64,000 nucleotides of DNA, taken from NCBI GenBank assembly GCA_032716605.1, contig CM064506.1, forward strand, positions 19,108,556 through 19,172,555. The letters are read 5' to 3'. Below, one piece after another: positions 1 to 10,651 of the stretch (the first letter of the stretch is position 1; the number at the start of each line of letters is the position of its first letter). The translations under genes were made by a program, and so were the position numbers. The notes under the pieces were generated by a model. The model was given only the letters and a program-made list of their open reading frames with translations, was not told the origin of the DNA and searched no databases. This DNA comes from Paralithodes platypus. Lineage: Eukaryota > Arthropoda > Malacostraca > Decapoda > Lithodidae.

Positions 1-160
1 AGTGATGTACATTTTATGTTGTTGTTCTGTGTGTTCTTTTTTTCATAATAGTTTTATTAAATCTTAAATGCGTTATTTCAACATATTGATTTTTTCATTT
101 TCTTTTGTCTTTATATTGTGCGGTTCCTGTTTTGGTTTGTTCGTTTTGCAAGTTTTATAT
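1..160 (+). mobile_element. 3'-end fragment (repeat R) of a Penelope-like element
   Basis: This stretch matches 31574-31733 on the same strand and, inverted, 28078-28207, 40262-40412, parts of 46925-47390 and 56596-56655. The shared block ends in TTTTGCAAGTTTTACATT or a close variant. At 40262-42465 the block lies directly downstream of Penelope-like reverse transcriptase in the same orientation. I therefore read the lone copies as 5'-truncated insertions of that element. The link rests on one linked copy. Confidence 0.55.
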
Positions 161-199
161 TTTAATTAATTAATATATATTATTATGTTCCCTCCACCA

Positions 200-325
200 A
201 CCGACTGTACTCCTAAACTTAATTCATTAAATCAACAAATACATGTGGCAGTCCAGGGATTCGAACCTAGGATGCTCACACCAAAATTCAGTGCATTTAT
301 CCATTGCGCTACGAAGACAGTTGTA
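200..325 (-). mobile_element. tRNA-derived SINE (S5), copy 1
   Basis: Read on the minus strand, 250-322 resembles a tRNA, with a box A-like TAGCGCAATGG and a box B-like GGTTCGAATCC. The body continues towards 200. A second copy (30825-30864 plus 31462-31530) shares the CTAAACT...AAATCAAC and ATACATGTGGCA segments but is split by a TTAA element. It is not an intact tRNA gene because acceptor pairing is poor. Confidence 0.6.
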
Positions 326-329
326 TAAT

Positions 330-739
330 AGATGTATATGCATGTGTGTACGCATATGTAAATGTGTGTATGTTCTATATTTATGTAAGCTATGGTGGGG
401 AGGGAGAGAAGTGGATGGTTAGATGGATAAAGATGGGTAGATAGATCAATAGAGAGAGAGATATTCTGTTATCAAAATTTTGTTGGCAACATTTCCGGGA
501 TCTTTTGCATTGGTATCTGAAACTAGACTAAAGACAGATTTATTTAGGGCAACAGAATTATCTATAAAGCTTACCTCAAAAGCTGCCAGATTAGTGATGA
601 GGGTAAAAGTTGGAATAAGCCCCCGTGTGACACCAGCTGTACGGACAATCCACCACACACCGGCCACCCTCCGCACAGTCACCCAATCTGGGGAAATATA
701 AACTATACTGTAATGAAGATAGTAATACAGGTTATAGTC

Positions 740-740
<1 letters not shown>
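330..740. other. No gene seen; unassigned upstream DNA
   Basis: The overlapping small open frames near 446-701 resemble nothing recognisable. The stretch holds short GT- and GATA-rich runs. No element end or host exon was identified. Confidence 0.4.
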
Positions 741-794
<54 letters not shown>

Positions 795-795
795 C
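741..795. repeat. (AAT)n microsatellite
   Basis: About 18 AAT units run directly into a (CAT)n stretch at 795-810. The latter is the 3' tail of the S3 retroposon that follows on the minus strand. Confidence 0.9.
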
Positions 796-1035
796 ATCAT
801 CATCATCATCAATCTGACACCCCGCTTCCAGAGGAAGCACCCCAAAAGGGAAGGCCATGTCAAACTGCCTCCAGGCTCTTACACATATCCCCACTGACCC
901 ACTCCACAGTACCATTCCACTAAGTGGATTATAACCCTTAGCACTGAAGGAGCAGACCTGGAGCAGTCCCTCACCCAGATGGCAGTTCCACCACTGTTTT
1001 GCTATTCTATTTACCCCAGTGGGGCCCTGGTTGGA
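795..1035 (-). mobile_element. S3 retroposon (SINE-like) with (GAT)n tail, copy 1
   Basis: Inverted, this matches 8021-8298 and 35386-35661. Shared blocks include GGGCCCCACTGGGGTAAAT and CCACTTAGTGG. The minus-strand 3' end carries repeated GAT. The 35 kb copy has a clear 13-bp target duplication, which shows the unit is a retroposon. No coding capacity is visible. Confidence 0.65.
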
Positions 1036-1111
1036 ATCATATCAAGCATAATAATAATAATAATAATAATAATAAACAATGATGTATGTATGTATATTAT
1101 ACTGTATGTAT

Positions 1112-1316
1112 ATACAGTACTCAGGCACATACCCCATATCTGGGGGTGGCAGAGCACGAACAGGGACAACACAAAAAAAATAAAATAAAATAAAAAAATC
1201 AATAAATAAAATTACAAATTCACACACATCTAGGTTGCCCAGAAGACCCAGAGACCAGGGATCACTAAGGGCACTCTAGCACTCCCCCGACCTCCCAGAG
1301 AAGTTCCGGCTCAGCA
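1112..1316 (-). mobile_element. RTE-like LINE 3'-end fragment
   Basis: This contains the recurring block CCCAGAAGACCCAGAGACCAGGG and the GGCACATACCCC end. The same block occurs at 3326-3505, 29638-29695, 32515-32600, 39725-40145, 44632-44700 and 56495-56590. It is read as the 3' untranslated end of the family whose coding remnant lies at 1430-2277. Confidence 0.5.
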
Positions 1317-1339
1317 TAATAATAATGATAATACAGTAC

Positions 1340-1340
1340 A

Positions 1341-1378
<38 letters not shown>
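1340..1378. repeat. (AAT)n microsatellite
   Basis: A short AAT array lies immediately 5' of the LINE coding remnant. A similar short array lies at 1050-1074. Confidence 0.85.
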
Positions 1379-1380
<2 letters not shown>

Positions 1381-1429
1381 TAATAATCATAATATAAATA
1401 ATATATACTGTACTGGTATATATGTGAGA

Positions 1430-2500
1430 GAGGTGAAAATGAGAACTATGGGTAGAGGATTGGGTTTAGTAGGAAAGAATGGTAGAAATTGGGAGTTGAA
1501 TCAGTTCCTGTTTGCTGATGTCACAGCATTGGTGGCGGATTCTGAGGAGAAACTGCAGCGAGGAGTCAAAGAGTTTGGTGTGGCTTGTGGGACGAGGAAG
1601 CTGAGGGTGAAAGTCAATAAAAGTAAAGTAATAGTGTGTAATAGAGGAGCTCGTAGGGTGAATCTAAATGTGAGGCTGGATGGGGAAATAATGGAACAAG
1701 TGGAGTTATTTAAATATCAAGGAGGAATGATAAGCAGGAATGGAGGTATGGAAATGGAGGTAAAACAGAGAGTGTGTGAAGGAAGGAAAGTTTACGGAGC
1801 AATGGGAAGCATGTGAGAAGGTGAGAAATTTCAGAACGAAAGTTAAAAGTGCAATGTATCAAGAGATTGTTGTACTAACAGTGATGTATGGAACTGAGAC
1901 ATGGGCTCTGAAGGAAAAGGAGAGAAGAAAGCTGGATGTGATGGAGATGAGCTGCTTTAGGAGTATGTGTGGAGTGACTCATAGAGACAGATTGAGGAAT
2001 GAGGAGATACATAGGAGAGTGGGGCAGCAGGAACATTTGTCGGCCAGAGTGGTCAGAAGGGTGCTGAGCTGGTATGCACATGTTGAGCGAATGGAAGATG
2101 AAAGGCTTACAAAGAGAATATGGGAGTCAGATACAAGGGGAGGTAGAGGGGTAGGAAGACCTCTATTGAGATGGAGAAACTGTGTAGGACAAGCGTTGGA
2201 AAATAGAGGAATGACTATAGATCAGGCAAGAAAAGTCGTAATAAATAGGAATGCATGGAGAATGCTAGTGAATAGATGAGTGTAAACGCGGTTGTTTGGG
2301 AGAGGGGATCAGGCGCCAGCTGGACTAGATAATAGTCCGTCAGCCGCCTGGCCCAGGAAGCCGGTATATATGAAGGGTACGCCTGGATGCATGGTGTGCG
2401 GGCTTGTGGTGGTACAGCTTCTCTGCATGTCTGCCTGTTTAAACCGGAGCCTAGTTCAGGCTCGGTCTGGAATCTGTCACACCCAATGAAGAAAAACAAA
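1430..2500 (+). pseudogene. RTE-like LINE remnant: end of reverse transcriptase, C-terminal domain and 3' region
   Basis: Two overlapping frames (to 1816 and from 1776 to 2279) encode the end of a reverse transcriptase (RT), with an FADVTALVADSEEKL segment in place of the usual FADD box. The LINE C-terminal region follows, with YGTETWALKEKERRKLD and VERMEDERLTKRIW. A frameshift near 1800 separates them. Everything upstream of the RT palm is missing, so the copy is 5'-truncated. The downstream 2280-2500 block recurs inverted at 39850-40145. In living elements this enzyme copies the element RNA into nicked DNA; this copy cannot. The clade name (RTE-like) is by pattern only. Confidence 0.7.
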
Positions 2501-2756
2501 AAAACAAATGGGGTATCTGCCAGAGTACTTTTCTACCAAAAAATTTACAAATTTTTCTTGAAAGGGGGTCTAGGGGGTGTTTTCTAAGCTTAATGGAGGT
2601 CTACCGAGGAAACTAAAAAATATAACAATATATAAATATATATACCAAAAACCAAGCACTATGGTACCCCCTTAATGAGAAGTGATACAATAGTACGGTA
2701 ACTTAAAATAATACAGTGAATAAGGAGGGTCTTTGGTGCAGGGTGGGTGTCAAGAT

Positions 2757-3323
2757 CTATTCTATCTATCTATCTATTGCCTGACGCCGTGATCCCCGAA
2801 GGGGTGGCCACGAACGAACCGCCCCCATGCACCTCTGTCCCCAGTCAGTCGACTGGGGACTGACCAGCCAACCAGCACCGCCTTCGTTCATGTACTTCCT
2901 CACTCCATCCTTCCACCTCTCATTCGGTCTACCTCTCCCTCTCTGTCCCTCCACCTCGCTCTCATACACCCTCTTAATCATTCTCTCGCTTTCCATACGT
3001 TCCATATGGCCGAACCATCTCAAGTTGTTCCTTTTCACACTTTCCAGCACATCTACCTCCACACCACACCTCCTTCTTACTTCCTCATTAGTCTGTCTAT
3101 CCCTCCATGTAACTCCGCACGCACTCCTTAAGTAATTTATTTCCACTGCTCTCACTCTTGGTCTGAGTCTCTCAACCAACGTCCATGCTTCGCTTCCGTA
3201 AGTCAGTGTCGGGATTACCACACTGTCATGCAAGGACTTCTTCACTTCCATACTGACCACCCTATTTCTTGTTACTGCTTTTAGCGTTCCTACAACCCTC
3301 TGTTCCCTCTGTTTAGTTATCAT
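2757..3323 (-). pseudogene. RTE-like LINE remnant, second family, C-terminal part
   Basis: A 185-codon minus-strand frame carries the LINE C-terminal signature: LTYGSEAWTL, LRSACGVTWRDR and LRWFGHMERMESERMIKRVY. The 3' end on the minus strand runs into (TAGA)n at 2757-2780, a typical 3' tail of this group. The RT catalytic part is missing. It abuts the 3'-end fragment at 3326-3505, so two truncated retroposons lie head to head. Confidence 0.7.
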
Positions 3324-3325
3324 TA

Positions 3326-3505
3326 CTGGGTCTTCTCCTGGGTGACCTAGATGTGTGTGAATTTGTATTTTGTTTTTGTGTGTTCATTGTTTTCGGTTGT
3401 GTTGTCCCTATTCGGGCTCTGTCTTGAGTCGGCCACCCCCAGAAAAATAAAAAAATAAAACAAAAATAGGAAAAGTGGGGAATGTGCCCGAGTAAATACA
3501 TACAT
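3326..3505 (+). mobile_element. RTE-like LINE 3'-end fragment
   Basis: This contains GGGCTCTGTCTTGAGTCGGCC and ends GTGCCCGAGTAAATACATAC, matching the 3' block seen at 29638-29695 and 44632-44700. It is a 5'-truncated insertion without coding sequence. Confidence 0.5.
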
Positions 3506-3516
3506 ACTGTACATAC

Positions 3517-3849
3517 AGTTGTTGTTCCCTAAGCTGCCTGGCCGAACAGCTCCGAGTTCCTAAAAAAGGCCATGGCCACGGTCGGGCTTTCCCACAGAGC
3601 TCTCAAGGAGTGTAGATTGTGTTGTTGGCATAAGTGGTTGTGTGAAATGCAGTCTTCTATGATGTGTTTAATAGTATGGGGTGCTGTGTTACAACCTGGG
3701 AAGGAGTCGACGACGGAGTTATCCAGTCTCTTCTGATAGCTCAGAAGGGCTGGATGGTGTCCGCATCTCAGCCTGGCCAGGTGGACTCTGTCCTCGCGAG
3801 GAAGGGAGGATTCACAAGGATGGATTTCGGGAGGTCGTGCCTGCAGCTG
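3517..3849 (-). pseudogene. Jockey-like LINE, 3' part (split by CR1 copy 1)
   Basis: On the minus strand this encodes the C-terminal end of a Jockey-like LINE: HLARLRCGHHPALLSYQKRL, a spaced Cys/His region (GCNTAPHTIKHIIEDC) and LWESPTVAMAFF. It ends in GGCCAGGCAGCTTAGGGAAC followed by AAC repeats. The 5' part of the same copy lies at 6394-6850. The two halves flank the CR1-like copy at 3850-6393, so the Jockey copy was there first. Its 3' end matches the end of the S2 SINE. Confidence 0.65.
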
Positions 3850-6393
3850 CGTGTTGTTTATAAAGGAGTACAAAGTAGTACAAAGGAAATCAAGCAACAA
3901 CAGATCTAGTGACCCTTCTAGGCTGCTTGTCCTCCAAAACACTGAGGATCAAGTGTCCAAACAGTGGTTTAGAGTGGGTAAGGGAACATTGGAAAGGGAA
4001 CTACTGCCCTGCCACTAACGTGGCAGGACTAGGAAGTTAGTAGGAGACATATGGGTTAGTAACTGAGGGGAGGATAAAGTTATTCATTTACAAACGCAGT
4101 CAGTCGCGGGTTTGATGCGAGATATTTGTCTAGGCGGAATTTAAATGAATCAACGGTGCTGCAGTCTATAACGTCTCGGGGAAGCCCATTCCACAAGTTG
4201 ACAACTCGATTGAAGAAGAAATTCTTAGATTCGTGCGAGTTAAAAGATTTACCAATAATTTTGCAACCGTTTCCCCGCATGTAATTAGATTGGTCGATAG
4301 TGAAGTACTTACTACAGTTCATATTGTCGATGCCTTTGATGATTTTGAACACTTGAATTAAGTCGCCTCTTAATCTGCGCTGGGTTAAAGGAAATAGATT
4401 TAATTCTCTAAGACGCTCTTCGTATGGTTTGTTCTTTAGGCTAGGTATCATTTTGGTAACTCTACGTTGAACTCGTTCTAGCTTGTTTATATCTTTTTGG
4501 TAATAAGGGCACCAGGATTGAACGCAGTATTCCAGAAGAGGGCGGACTAAGGAATTGTAAAGGGTTAGGATAACTTCTTTGGATTTATGCTCAAATGACC
4601 TGCCTATAAAGCCAATTATTTTGTTTGCCTTCTTAACAACTTCTGAACATTGTTGACTCGGTTTTAGGTTACTCGATATTGTTACTCCCAGATCAGTTTC
4701 TCTGTTTACATTCTTAAGCTGAGTGCCATTCATCGAATAGTTTGCTTTCCTCATTTAGGTATCCGACATGTAGTACTTTACATTTATCCGCATTGAAACT
4801 CATTTGCCAAATTTGGGCCCAACATGACAATTTATCTAGATTGTGTTGCATATCGTCAACTTGTTCTTTTGAGAGTACGCTATTTGCAATTTTTGTATCG
4901 TCAGCAAATTTTGAGATTGTGCAGGTGAGACCCTCATCTATGTCGTTGATGTAAATTAGAAAGAGAATTGGTCCTAGTACCGATCCCTGGGGTACCCCGC
5001 TACTTACATTGGTCCATTTAGATGCCTTACCGTTTATGACTACCCTTTGCTTTCTGTTGCTGAGCCAATTTTCTATCCATTTCAACACATCGTCTTGTAT
5101 TCCATGCGCTTTTAGTTTTAGCAGTAAACGTTTGTGGGGAACTTTGTCAAAGGCCTTTTGAAAATCAAGGTATATAATATCTACAGCTTTACTCTCATCG
5201 TAGAGGTTGAGGATATCGTGGAAGAAGTCCAAGAGGTTTGTTAAACAGGAACGTTGTTTACGAAAGCCGTGTTGAGTATCTTTAAGTATGTTATTTTCCT
5301 CTAAGTGATTTACGAGTCTGTCTCGTATGACCGTTTCTAGCATTTTACATACAACTGAGGTTAAGCTAATTGGACGATAGTTACTGGGTAGGGATTTGCT
5401 GCCTTTTTTTAATATCGGTGTTACGTTGGCTAGCTTCCACTGATCAGGCATAGTTCCAGACTGCAAGGATTTATTGAAAAGTAATGTCAGTGGTTTGGAG
5501 AGCTCATTCTTAGCTTCCTTTAGAACTCTAGGCGAGATTGTATCAGGTCCTGGCGTTTTATTTACTTTGAGTTTATCTAAACAATTCAATACTTCTCTCT
5601 CTGTAACGGTGATATTGCTTAGAACATCTGAATTATCAATCTGAATCGGCGATGGTGTAGGGATATCACTGAGGTCTTCTGTTGTAAAAACTGATGCAAA
5701 GAAGGTATTGAGAGCATTACTCATTTGTACTTCGTCTTTGGTGTATTCTCCTTTTTCATCGACTAACGGTCCAACAGTTGAAGTAACTACTTTTTTCTTT
5801 CTGATATAACTATAGAATTCTTTCGGGTTTGTTTTACTTTGATTCGCAATATGTAACTCTAAGGTCTTTTTACTTTGCTTAATTAACTTTTTGGCTTTGC
5901 GTCGTAGCTCTACAAATTTCACCCGTTCTTCGTCATTTTGTGAGGATTTTAATCTATCATTAACAAATTTTTTAGCAAGCAGGCAGTTTGAAATATCTTT
6001 ATTCCACCATTTGGGCTTATTATTATGGCCTGGACGCCGTATTTTCGATGGTATGCAGTCTTGCACTGCTTTTAGGTAAGTGGTTTCGAATAACTTCCAA
6101 GATGTATTTATGTCGTTATTGTTAATTAAAAAGCTCCAGTCAGTTTCTTTAAACATAGCTCTAAGTTTATGGAAGTTTGCTTTCTTGAAATTAGGGACTT
6201 TTTCGATGCTACTATTTGGTTCGTTACTAGTAAACTTTAAAGTGAAAGTTATCGTACGATGGTCGCTGTTACTGAATTCATCACCAACATTCAAATTCTC
6301 TATCAATTCTTCTTTTGTTGCAAGTACAATGTCAAGAACGTTATTACCACGGGTCGGCGTTCGAACAAATTGATAAAGCGAACTCTCTTGCAG
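3850..6393 (-). pseudogene. CR1-like LINE family A, copy 1 (5'-truncated, frameshifted)
   Basis: The minus strand encodes the end of an endonuclease domain (NVLDIVLATKEEL, SDHRTITFTLKF), a linker and a full RT with FADDTKIANSV, GVPQGSVLGPILFLIYIND and QKAFDKVPHKR. The C-terminal region follows (YEERLRELNLFPLTQRRLRG), ending near 4080. A one-base gain near 4740 (GAGGAAAGC against GAGAAAGC in the sister copies) breaks the frame. The 3' end carries TTTGTAC-type short tandem units, the CR1-style tail. The 5' end is cut at about 6393 inside the Jockey-like copy. Confidence 0.85.
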
Positions 6394-6850
6394 TGAGTGA
6401 GTGGATGGAACGGCGAGAGATATGAGTATGGATGTGCTTCTGTAAGCTGGTTTGGGGTGGGCAGGGAGGGAGAGAAGATAGTATTTGTATGTGATAGTGT
6501 GTGCTGGGTGTTGTTTTAACATTTCTTGGTGTCTGTGGATGTGTTGCCATGTAGTGTAGTGGGTGGTGTTGGTTCGTGGAGGCTGCTGCCAGGAATTGAG
6601 TACCTCTCATGCCCAGATGGTCTTTGACTTTGAGGACATTGGTTTCATGATGTAGGTGATCTGTAGGTGAAGTAGCTGTGCAGCGTGTGATGATTTTTAG
6701 GGCTTTATTTTGAATAGTCTGTAAGGTCTTATGATGTGTTTCAGCTAGGTTAGAAGCCCAGGCCGGGCTTGCGTATTCCATCACTGTACATACAGTACAT
6801 ACAGTTCCATGTACTGTCGCCGTCAATAATTTCCTGGACACCCAACTCAC
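6394..6850 (-). pseudogene. Jockey-like LINE, 5' part (split by CR1 copy 1)
   Basis: The minus strand encodes the region after the RT palm: MEYASPAWASNLAETHHKTL and a QNKALKIITRC segment typical of Jockey-group proteins. Reading stops at the CR1 junction and resumes, in sense, at 3849. The upstream end lies beside the fold-back element at 6785. Confidence 0.65.
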
Positions 6851-7640
6851 AAGAAGTCATGATTTGTTATGGTAACACTGTTGCCCCCCCCCACCCCTTC
6901 TTCCCCATCCACCCCCTCTGTATGGTTTCTCATCTCTCTCCCCCTCATTCTCCTACGTCGTCTCCTACTGTAAGCTCCACCCCCTCGCTTCGTCCACCAA
7001 CACATCCCTCACATTACTATCTCCGAAATATTAATTAATTATAACTGCTATGAGTTTTAGAAGCTTCTTTAAGGGGAGAATACACATTACTCTCTGTTTC
7101 GGGGTTTTATTGGGAGAGTAACTGACGCTTCTTAAAAATATTCAAAGCTTCATGTTCTTATATTGACTAATTTGTGTTCACTGATGTCTGCCTCAGATAC
7201 CTACACTGATCGTTGAAAATACATAACAACACATTTGGTCAATAAATCTCACTATATGGCCAAGGGAATGCAATATTGGTATATTAAATCTGTTAACGAA
7301 TACGAAACATTATACATTTCTACGTTTTAATAGTGTAAATATGATCCTAAAATATATAACGTAATCATGGTGCTGAATAATTACAATTATCAGTTGTGAG
7401 AGAGAGAGAGTCAGCATAATGGTGTGGATGTGCTGTGTGTGGAGTCCGGTGGTGGTGGAGAGGGAGGGGCTTACAGTTGCCCGACGAGGGAGAAAGAGGG
7501 GGGAGGGACATGACTACAGAGTGGGTGGATGGGGGGGGGGGGGGGAGGGAGGGGCAACACTGTTACCAAAACAAATCACCAGTCATCGTCAGATGGGTGT
7601 CCAGGAAACTATTGACAGCGACAGTACATACAGTTATTAT
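6785..7640. mobile_element. Fold-back element with inverted arms of about 190 bp
   Basis: The arm at about 6790-6990 matches inverted 7430-7625. Examples are TACTGTCGCCGTCAATA against TATTGACAGCGACAGTA and GGTAACACTGTTGCCCC against GGGGCAACACTGTTACC. The middle is AT-rich with no coding frame. A G-run at 7527-7546 sits in one arm and a C-run in the other. Arms are imperfect, suggesting age. Confidence 0.6.
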
Positions 7641-8018
7641 TACACAGTTAATTTTATGCTTCACAGTTCTTTATATGCATTTAGAAGTGATGAAATTACA
7701 AAAAATATGCAACTTAATGTCAACTTTCCTATATTTTTCCTCATATTAATTTTCCCGGTTTGACGCCATGCTTTGCTGAACTGTTGATCTTGACTGTACA
7801 GTAGCAATATACTGTACTGTATTTATAGTGCACCAATTAATTAGCCCACCAATTATTATGTACCTGGGCTGTTCGGTCAGGCAGCCTAGGGAACGACTAT
7901 TACTTTGGGTTGATTATCACCTTCCCTGTTGCCCTGTCAGAAACAGATCTCATTTTGGCGTAGGGATGTGGCGACCCCACCGCCCGCCACTTTGGTGGAG
8001 CAATCAGCTTCTGTAGCA
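7641..8018. other. No gene seen
   Basis: The only recognised piece is 7865-7893, with CTGTTCGGTCAGGCAGCCTAGGGAAC, a match to the shared 3' end of S2 and the Jockey-like LINE. The rest is unassigned. Confidence 0.4.
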
Positions 8019-8020
8019 GT

Positions 8021-8298
8021 GGACCACTGGTTCTTATCTTCAAAACATTCATGTGATTGGCATGCTTCCAGTCAGGGCCCCACTGGGGTAAATAAAATAG
8101 CAAAACAGTGGTGGAACTGACATTCGGGTTAGGAACTGCTCTGGGTCTGCTCCTTCAGAGCTAAGGGTCATTAGGCTATCCACTTAGTGGAAATGGCACT
8201 GTGGAGTGGGGGCATGTCAGGAAGTCTGGAGGCAGTTTCTGCCATGGCCATCCCTTTTGGGGTACTTCCTCTGGAAACGGGGCATCAGATTGATGAGT
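8021..8298 (+). mobile_element. S3 retroposon, copy 2
   Basis: This aligns with 35386-35661 over the whole length, from GGACCACTGGTTC to GGGGCATCAGA, and ends in a short GAT-like tail (TTGATGAG). No clear target duplication was seen at this copy. Confidence 0.7.
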
Positions 8299-8989
8299 AT
8301 GTGATGTTGTCATTAAAGTGCTCCTCCTCAAATGGCGTTTCTATTCAATCTGTCAACTTTTTTGAGTTCATTTTATCATGTACAGCATCTACCTACCTGG
8401 TCCAAGTTTACGTTGAATCACTACGGTTGACTTGGTACTCCGAATCACCATGGTTGATTTGGTAGTCTGCCACATCTACACTTCCCCTCGATTGTGGCAT
8501 ACGGCAGTTGTTCCATGATCGAGTTTGATATCGCCCCTCTTGGACGTGGAGAGTAGAGTTCATTTTTATCTGCAGGGTGTTAAATAATTTAGTTTCAAGA
8601 CTGGAATCAATATGAGGAGGAATAGCCTACAGGGAATATAAAATTAAATTGTATTGTTTTGGCCATTTTTTCAATTCCAAAGATATCTAAAGCATTGCAC
8701 TGTATAGCATACCGGTAACCTTAACTTTTTATATTTGATAATAACCCCTACAGTTTTCAAGGATACCTTTCCTCCCTTTATTCTGGCTACCAGTACACAA
8801 CTTTATTCAGATTGGGAAGAATTGTTAGAGTGGGTTACTTTGCCCATTTAATTCCTACTGGACTTCCAGAGTTGAATACAATTGTAGACTTTAGGCCAGA
8901 ACAAAATGAAGAAATATGTCATGGTATACTGACAGAGTAAAAAAGGGGGACTCCGATTTGATTTTAATAGGTGGTGAAGGCAAGTCATT
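8299..8989. other. No gene seen; unassigned DNA
   Basis: No ORF, element end or host exon was recognised. Confidence 0.4.
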
Positions 8990-9002
8990 AAGAGTAAGGA
9001 CT

Positions 9003-9077
9003 GGCCAGCCCTATAAGAGTCTCATGCAGTGACTCAGTGGTCTGGTTAAACTAATCATTCAAACAAAAAAACAAACC
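9003..9077 (+). mobile_element. S1 ultra-short retroposon, copy a
   Basis: The body begins GGCCAGCCCTATAAGAGTC, carries CTCAGTGGTCTGGTTAA and ends in an A-rich tail. It is flanked by a perfect 13-bp duplication, AAGAGTAAGGACT, at 8990-9002 and 9078-9090. The GAGTC/GACTC pair can form a hairpin. No coding capacity. Confidence 0.8.
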
Positions 9078-9229
9078 AAGAGTAAGGACTCACCTGTCAC
9101 CATCAGAGGCCATGCTGATGTTGGAGCCCTATAGTTTCCCCTGATGACAATGTGGGACCCAGTGGTAGAGACCTGTCGCAGGAGGTAGTACCAACGTTGC
9201 ATTTAGGAGGGAGGTCAAATGAAGCCTCA

Positions 9230-10523
9230 AGGGTGGGCCTCGATAAGGACCAGATGGACCAATATGGTTTTAGACGATGTCGATCAACTGCAGACATGCT
9301 TTGCCTTCTTACGCATCAAATCAACCAAGCTACAGACCAACATGGTGAAACACATACAATAGCACTGGATATATCAAAGGCATTTGATAGAGTCTGGCAT
9401 CAATCCTTATTGTCGAAGATGTCACACTACGGCCTTGCATCATTAGTTCCACTAATTTCTTCTTATCTTCATAACAGAAAAATATGTGTAATGGTAGATG
9501 GCCTTTATTCTCAATTTAACTCAATAAATGCTGGTGTTCCCCAGGGATCAGTTTTGGCCCCAATTCTGTTCCTCATTCATATCAATGATCTCATATCTAC
9601 CACTCATAATCCAATACATTCCTACGCAGATGACTCAACACTCCACAGTTCCTTCACATTTACCAATTCTTTCACCCAACCCGATCTTATAAATTCAAAA
9701 ATAAACACTGCAATTTCTCTGAACCAGGACCTTTCTAGAATTAATGGATGGGGACAAAAGAATCTAGTTTCCTTTAATGCACAGAAAACCAAATACATTC
9801 AATTTTCTAACCGACAGAATCTCACTGACTCCCATATATTTTTTAATGATGTAAATATTCCCACTTCCCCTAGTATTGACATTCTCGGTGTAACATTAAC
9901 TACTAACTTGAGCTGGACACATTATGTTAGAAGCATTGCTAAGAATGCCTCTAAAAAACTGGGACTCCTGTACAGAGTTTGAGAATTCTTCACTGACGAG
10001 CAGTTGGCCGTGATATATAAAAGTCATGTGCGTTCTCAGATGGATTACTGTTCACCTCTGTGGGGTGGAAGTGGAGTGGTTGCATTGAGGCAGTTGGACA
10101 AAATTTAAAAAAAAACTATTAGATTAATCAATAACCCTGCAATCACACAGGAGCTTCCTACATTATCCATACGAAGAAACGTTGCATCCCTTGCATTATT
10201 CTACAGATATTTTCACAGCAATTGTTCCGAGGAACTTGCTTCAATTGTGCCGCCTCTCCACACCTTTCCCCGTAGAACTAGGGCAGCTGAGAGCGCCCAT
10301 GAATTTACACTTTCTCCTCCACAATGCAGAACTTCTGCTTATCAGAATTCATTTATCCCCAGAGCTACTACTCTTTGGAATTCACTTCCCTCGAATTGCT
10401 TTCCACAAACTTACAATCTACAAATGTTTAAATCCAGTTGTTACAAACATTTTATGAATGGAGGATGCCTTTAGGCACATGGACCTTTTTGTTTTATGTG
10501 TTTTTCCTTCCTCCGTTCATTGT

Positions 10524-10554
<31 letters not shown>
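9230..10554 (+). pseudogene. Jockey-group LINE remnant (RT to 3' end) with poly(A)
   Basis: From about 9240 the frame encodes RT motifs: YGFRRCRSTADML, ALDISKAFDRVWH, GVPQGSVLAPILFLIHINDL and YADDSTLH. A stop at 9980 and another near 10107 interrupt it. The C-terminal region continues (HVRSQMDYCSPLW, then TLWNSLPSNCFPQ) to a stop at 10472. A 24-base poly(A) follows at about 10530-10553. The copy lacks the endonuclease and fingers, so it is 5'-truncated and dead. The exact clade is uncertain. Confidence 0.8.
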
Positions 10555-10567
10555 TGAGGAGACCAGT

Positions 10568-10638
10568 TTGGTTTTGGTTTTATTTTTCATTAGTTTAACC
10601 AGACCACTGAGTTCTGATCTGAAACTCTCATAGGGCTG
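10568..10638 (-). mobile_element. S1 ultra-short retroposon, copy b
   Basis: On the minus strand this reads GCCCTATGAGAGTTTC...AACTCAGTGGTCTGG, then an A-rich tail. It is flanked by TGAGGAGACCAGT at 10555-10567 and 10639-10651. It landed immediately after the poly(A) of the LINE. The hairpin stem is GAGTT/AACTC, altered on both sides relative to copy a. Confidence 0.8.
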
Positions 10639-10651
10639 TGAGGAGACCAGT

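Noticed and set aside
9003..9077. S1 as a truncated tRNA-derived SINE
   Set aside because: Only a D-arm-like CTCAGTGGT is present. Five copies begin and end alike with their own duplications, and no box B copy is seen, so truncation of a longer SINE is not supported here.
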